Positions 7,477 through 9,858 of a stretch of 9,858 bases of DNA are shown in pieces. A program made the position numbers and the translations under genes. The notes beneath the pieces are model-generated. The model saw only the letters and a program-made list of their open reading frames with translations, was not told the DNA's origin and made no database searches. Location: positions 1 to 9,858 of the forward strand of contig JADHQX010000039.1 in the NCBI GenBank assembly GCA_016777745.1, written 5' to 3'. Source of the stretch: Candidatus Pelagibacterales bacterium (GTDB lineage Bacteria; Pseudomonadota; Alphaproteobacteria; Pelagibacterales; AG-422-B15). Every line of letters starts with the position of its first letter. The stretch's first letter is position 1.

Positions 7477-7623
7477 GGATTTTTTCTACCGAATCATAAA
7501 GAACGGCTTGGCCCGTCAATTGGTTACTTTGCCCTCATTGGTAGCGCATGCCTTGCGCCGGGGCAATGGCTGCGATGATGTTACTCACTAGCAAAATGGA
7601 CCAATTTCAGTAAACTAATATCA

Positions 7624-7664
7624 ACCAGATTAATTGTGATTGGTAATCTGGTGCCAAAGCACCA
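7624..7664 (+). promoter_or_regulatory. Two overlapping, mutually exclusive hairpins in the leader of the gmhB-like gene
   Basis: A perfect 9-base inverted repeat, ACCAGATTA (7624-7632) and TAATCTGGT (7644-7652), flanks an 11-base loop. Its right arm overlaps a second perfect 6-base-pair hairpin, TGGTGC (7649-7654), loop CAAA, GCACCA (7659-7664). The shared bases TGGT (7649-7652) can pair in only one structure at a time. The pair ends about 10 bases before the AAAAAGGA ribosome site (7674-7681) of the gene starting at 7692. There is no U-run, so neither is a simple terminator. The longer repeat could instead be a protein operator in the divergent intergenic region (7477-7691). No convincing -35/-10 pair was found there; TAATAT at 7616-7621 is the best -10 candidate, with no -35 at the right distance. 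Confidence 0.45.
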
Positions 7665-7691
7665 TCTCGTCGTAAAAAGGATCACGCCCTA

Positions 7692-8228
7692 ATGTCGCAA
7701 AAGCCAGCCATTTTTCTTGATCGCGACAATACGCTGATCCATGATGATGGCTATATTTTCGAGATTGAAAAATTTGCCTGGATCACCGGTGCGGTGGCGG
7801 CATTAAATCGGTTTTATCAGGCTGGATTGCCAGTTTTTATTGTGACCAATCAAGGCGGCATTGGACGCGGCATCTTTACCGAAGACGATATGCATAAATT
7901 CAATCGTCATCTGATTAATGCTGCCAAAAAGGCTGGCGGTGCCATTACCGATATTGCCTTTTGTCCCCATCATCCGCAATCGCCTGATCCAGCAATGGCT
8001 GTGGCATGTCGTTGCCGCAAACCCGAACCAGGATTGCTGTTTGATATTGCACAAAAATGGCAGATTGACCTTGGAACCTCGGTGATGATTGGGGATCGTG
8101 ATAGCGATGTTGAGGCTGGAAAGCGGGCTGGCATGGCCGCCTATTTTTTTGATCAGGGTGATCTGGATCAGCTTGCCAAACAAGTGATGGATCGCCATTT
8201 TACGGCAAAGACGGATGGTAGCAAATGA
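7692..8228 (+). CDS. gmhB: HAD-family heptose-1,7-bisphosphate 7-phosphatase (GmhB-like)
   Basis: GmhB removes the 7-phosphate from D-glycero-manno-heptose 1,7-bisphosphate in the cytoplasm on the way to ADP-heptose for the LPS core. The 178 residues fit the family. HAD motif I is FLDRDNTLI (nucleophile D10, acid/base D12), motif II is IVTNQGGIGRG (T52), and motif IV is MIGDRDSD (D135, D139). The zinc loop that separates GmhB and HisB-N from other HADs is complete: CPHHP (C91, H93) and ACRCRKPEPG (C106, C108, followed by R109 and K110). N13 replaces the more common Gly of DRDGT, a variant that I recall in some GmhB-like proteins. Histidinol-phosphate phosphatase (HisB-N type) is the main alternative; no other heptose or histidine genes are in view to decide. 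AAAAAGGA lies 10 bases before the ATG. The stop overlaps the ubiH-family start as ATGA, so the two genes are probably translated as one operon. Confidence 0.82.
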   Translation: MSQKPAIFLDRDNTLIHDDGYIFEIEKFAWITGAVAALNRFYQAGLPVFIVTNQGGIGRGIFTEDDMHKFNRHLINAAKKAGGAITDIAFCPHHPQSPDPAMAVACRCRKPEPGLLFDIAQKWQIDLGTSVMIGDRDSDVEAGKRAGMAAYFFDQGDLDQLAKQVMDRHFTAKTDGSK

Positions 8229-9535
8229 CCGAGCAGACACATTATGAAGTGATTGTTGTTGGCGGTGGGCTGACCGGGGTGATGATGGCATTGGCGCTGT
8301 CTTATGGCGGCTATGGATCGGCCGCAGCACCAGCTATTGCGCTTGTTGACCGCGCCCCAGCACGGCCCAAATCAGTCGATATTAAAACAGCCCACACCGA
8401 ATCACCAAATTCCGAATCAAGCGCCAGCAAAACCCCAAGTGGTGATCATCGCACCACCACCATTCACGCCGCTGGCAAAACCATGCTTGAGACGCTTAAC
8501 ATTTGGCCACTTGTTGGCGATATGGCAACCCCGATCACCCGCATCAAAATTGCCAATGGCGCACCACGCCAAGGCGGGCTCGCGCGGCGTCAACGATCCG
8601 AATTCAGCCTTGATTGGCATGATGCTGACCAGCCAATGGCCTATGTTGTGGCCAATGATCGGCTTCTTGATGCCCTCTATATGGTGATGGCAACGCGGCC
8701 AATTGCCCATATCACCGACGCCGAGGTAACAAGCTTTGGCAGAACAGGTGATCTTGCCCAATTGCAATTTGCCAACCGGCCGGATTTAACGTGCCAGCTG
8801 GTTGTTGCCTGTGATGGCGCAAAAGGAAAATTGCGCGATTTTGCCGGTATCCGCAGCTTGGCTGAACCACATCGGCAAACCGCTATTGTCGCCAATCTGA
8901 CGCTTGAACGCGATCATGCCAATACTGCCTATCAGCGGTTTTTGCCAGGCGGACCATTGGCGCTGATGCCGCATGGCCCGTTTCGGGCTTCGCTTGTTTG
9001 GACGCTACCAAAGGCCGAGGCCGATCAATTTCTGGCGCTTGATGAAGCTGATTTTGCCAATGTGTTATTAACCGCTTTTGGCAAAACGCTTGGTGGGTTG
9101 CGGCTTGACGGGCCACGCCTTGGCTGGCCCTTAAAGCCAGCAATAAGCCGCAAAATGACCAGCTCACATCTGGTTCTGGCGGGCGATACCAGCCATGCGA
9201 TCCATCCGCTTGCCGGTCAAGGATATAATCTGGCGCTAGGTGATGCTGCGGTACTTGCCGATTGCCTCGCCCGCGCCGCCGCGCGGGGACTTGGTGCCAG
9301 TCACCGGTCGGTTGAAACTGATTATCTTGCTGGACGCAAACTCGAAGTCATCGCCATGACAGCCATGACAAGCGGGCTGAACCAGCTTATGTCATTTCAA
9401 CCAGTCATTGCCAAAGTCACCGGCGCTGGAATGGGGCTGATCAATGCCAGTCCGGTAAAATCATTTTTTCAGAAAAGCGCGATGGGTGGTCACCTAGCGC
9501 GTGCCAATCTTCTTGAAGGGCGATTACCAGCATAA
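8225..9535 (+). CDS. UbiH/COQ6-family FAD-dependent monooxygenase (ubiquinone biosynthesis)
   Basis: This is a flavoprotein hydroxylase of the UbiH/UbiF/VisC/COQ6 family, which adds hydroxyl groups to the ubiquinone ring using FAD, NAD(P)H and O2. The 436 residues are slightly longer than the usual 390-410. The FAD ADP-binding fold is VIVVGGGLTGVMMALAL (9-25), the family DG motif is VVACDGAKGKLR (193-204), and the second FAD motif is LVLAGDTSHAIHPLAGQGYN (316-335), continuing into LALGDAAVLAD. The C-terminus (GLINASPVKSFF, then KSAMGG) is also family-typical. Between the first FAD strand and the conserved DHRTTTI box (74-80) lies an extra segment of about 25 residues rich in Ser, Pro, Thr and Lys (about 47-73), which explains the added length. 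Which ring position it hydroxylates (UbiH, UbiI, UbiF or the alphaproteobacterial UbiL/UbiM types) cannot be told from sequence alone, so no symbol is assigned. It starts inside the last codons of the phosphatase gene with GGATGG upstream. Confidence 0.9.
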   Translation: MTEQTHYEVIVVGGGLTGVMMALALSYGGYGSAAAPAIALVDRAPARPKSVDIKTAHTESPNSESSASKTPSGDHRTTTIHAAGKTMLETLNIWPLVGDMATPITRIKIANGAPRQGGLARRQRSEFSLDWHDADQPMAYVVANDRLLDALYMVMATRPIAHITDAEVTSFGRTGDLAQLQFANRPDLTCQLVVACDGAKGKLRDFAGIRSLAEPHRQTAIVANLTLERDHANTAYQRFLPGGPLALMPHGPFRASLVWTLPKAEADQFLALDEADFANVLLTAFGKTLGGLRLDGPRLGWPLKPAISRKMTSSHLVLAGDTSHAIHPLAGQGYNLALGDAAVLADCLARAAARGLGASHRSVETDYLAGRKLEVIAMTAMTSGLNQLMSFQPVIAKVTGAGMGLINASPVKSFFQKSAMGGHLARANLLEGRLPA

Positions 9536-9569
9536 TGGTGCCCACATAAAAGCGCCCAAATTATGATAT

Positions 9570-9858
9570 CTAGTTGCGCCGCGCACCATCACTGGCAAGA
9601 CGCGCCAGATAATCAGCCATCAACTGATCTTGGCGAAGCGCATAATCATAAAGCAGGCTCCAGCTGAATAAGCCAGTATTATGCCCGTCGCTAAACCCAA
9701 GACGGATTGCATAATTGCCAACCGGTTCAATGCTGCTAATCAGGATATCTTGTTTTCCCGCTGGTGTGGTTTTCTGACCAGCGCCATGACCTTGCACCTC
9801 AGCCGATGGTGATTCAACGCGCAGTAATTCTGCTGATAGCGAAAATTGTGCACCATCG
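9570..9858 (-). CDS. DUF971 (GBBH-like N-terminal domain) protein, N-terminal end cut by window edge
   Basis: The minus-strand frame is open from the window edge to a TAG at 9572-9570, giving 96 codons. It reads like DUF971 proteins, small domains related to the N-terminus of gamma-butyrobetaine hydroxylase: LSAELLRVESPSAEVQGHG, then IEPVGNYAIRLGFSDGHNTG and LFSWSLLYDYA. The family is usually about 110-130 residues, so only some 15-30 N-terminal residues are missing. A GTG at 9797 could be mistaken for a start, but the conserved LLRVESPSAEV segment lies upstream of it, so the gene continues past the edge. The molecular role of the family is uncertain; related proteins have been linked to iron-sulfur cluster or metal handling. 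It converges on the ubiH-family gene with 34 bases between the stops and no clear terminator hairpin there. Confidence 0.88.
   Translation of the reverse strand, partial: DGAQFSLSAELLRVESPSAEVQGHGAGQKTTPAGKQDILISSIEPVGNYAIRLGFSDGHNTGLFSWSLLYDYALRQDQLMADYLARLASDGARRN

Noticed and set aside
7803..8330. Minus-strand 175-codon open frame
   Set aside because: It is antisense to the gmhB-like gene, whose HAD and zinc motifs are complete, and has no family pattern of its own.
9536..9569. Bidirectional terminator between the convergent ubiH-family and DUF971 genes
   Set aside because: The 34-base gap has no stable inverted repeat and no T-run on either strand.
9570..9797. A complete 75-residue protein starting at GTG 9797
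   Set aside because: Conserved DUF971 residues continue upstream in the same frame to the window edge, so this is a truncated view of a longer gene.

Overview
The window looks like ordinary core chromosome of an alphaproteobacterium. The gene order ftsK-lolA-(insert)-xthA, with a DapC-type aminotransferase upstream of ftsK and a UbiH/COQ6-type monooxygenase and a DUF971 protein nearby, is typical of that class. The core genes have moderate GC (a hand count of 4861-4920 gives about 52%). That could fit a SAR116-like marine alphaproteobacterium, but the genus is a guess. I find no rRNA, tRNA, CRISPR array, transposase or integrase.

Layout. Minus strand, in transcription order: a DapC-type aminotransferase (7476-6271), ftsK (6196-3836), lolA (3836-3165, overlapping the ftsK stop by one base), a low-GC methyltransferase-like gene (2935-1946), a truncated and frameshifted remnant of a WYL-type regulator (1942-1634, whose stop overlaps the xthA start as ATGA), xthA (1637-858), and dapF (794 running off the left edge). 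Plus strand: a GmhB-like HAD phosphatase (7692-8228) and a UbiH-family monooxygenase (8225-9535), overlapping by four bases as ATGA. At the right edge, convergent to ubiH, is the 3' part of a DUF971 gene (9570 to beyond 9858).

Functions. The aminotransferase and dapF belong to the diaminopimelate/lysine branch that feeds peptidoglycan. FtsK pumps chromosomal DNA at the division septum, LolA carries lipoproteins across the periplasm, and XthA repairs abasic DNA. GmhB-like phosphatases make heptose precursors for LPS, and UbiH-family enzymes hydroxylate the ubiquinone ring. These are housekeeping genes, mostly about the envelope and division.

The unusual part is about 1640-3110, between lolA and xthA. 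It is clearly more AT-rich (20% GC by hand count at 2401-2460) and holds an SAM-methyltransferase-like gene with an unassigned C-terminal region, its own AT-rich upstream region with a TATAAT box inside a dyad, and the decayed end of a WYL regulator gene. I read this as an accessory insertion or replacement in a conserved cluster. The second point of interest is a pair of overlapping, mutually exclusive hairpins in the leader of the gmhB-like gene. I do not see a complete novel system.
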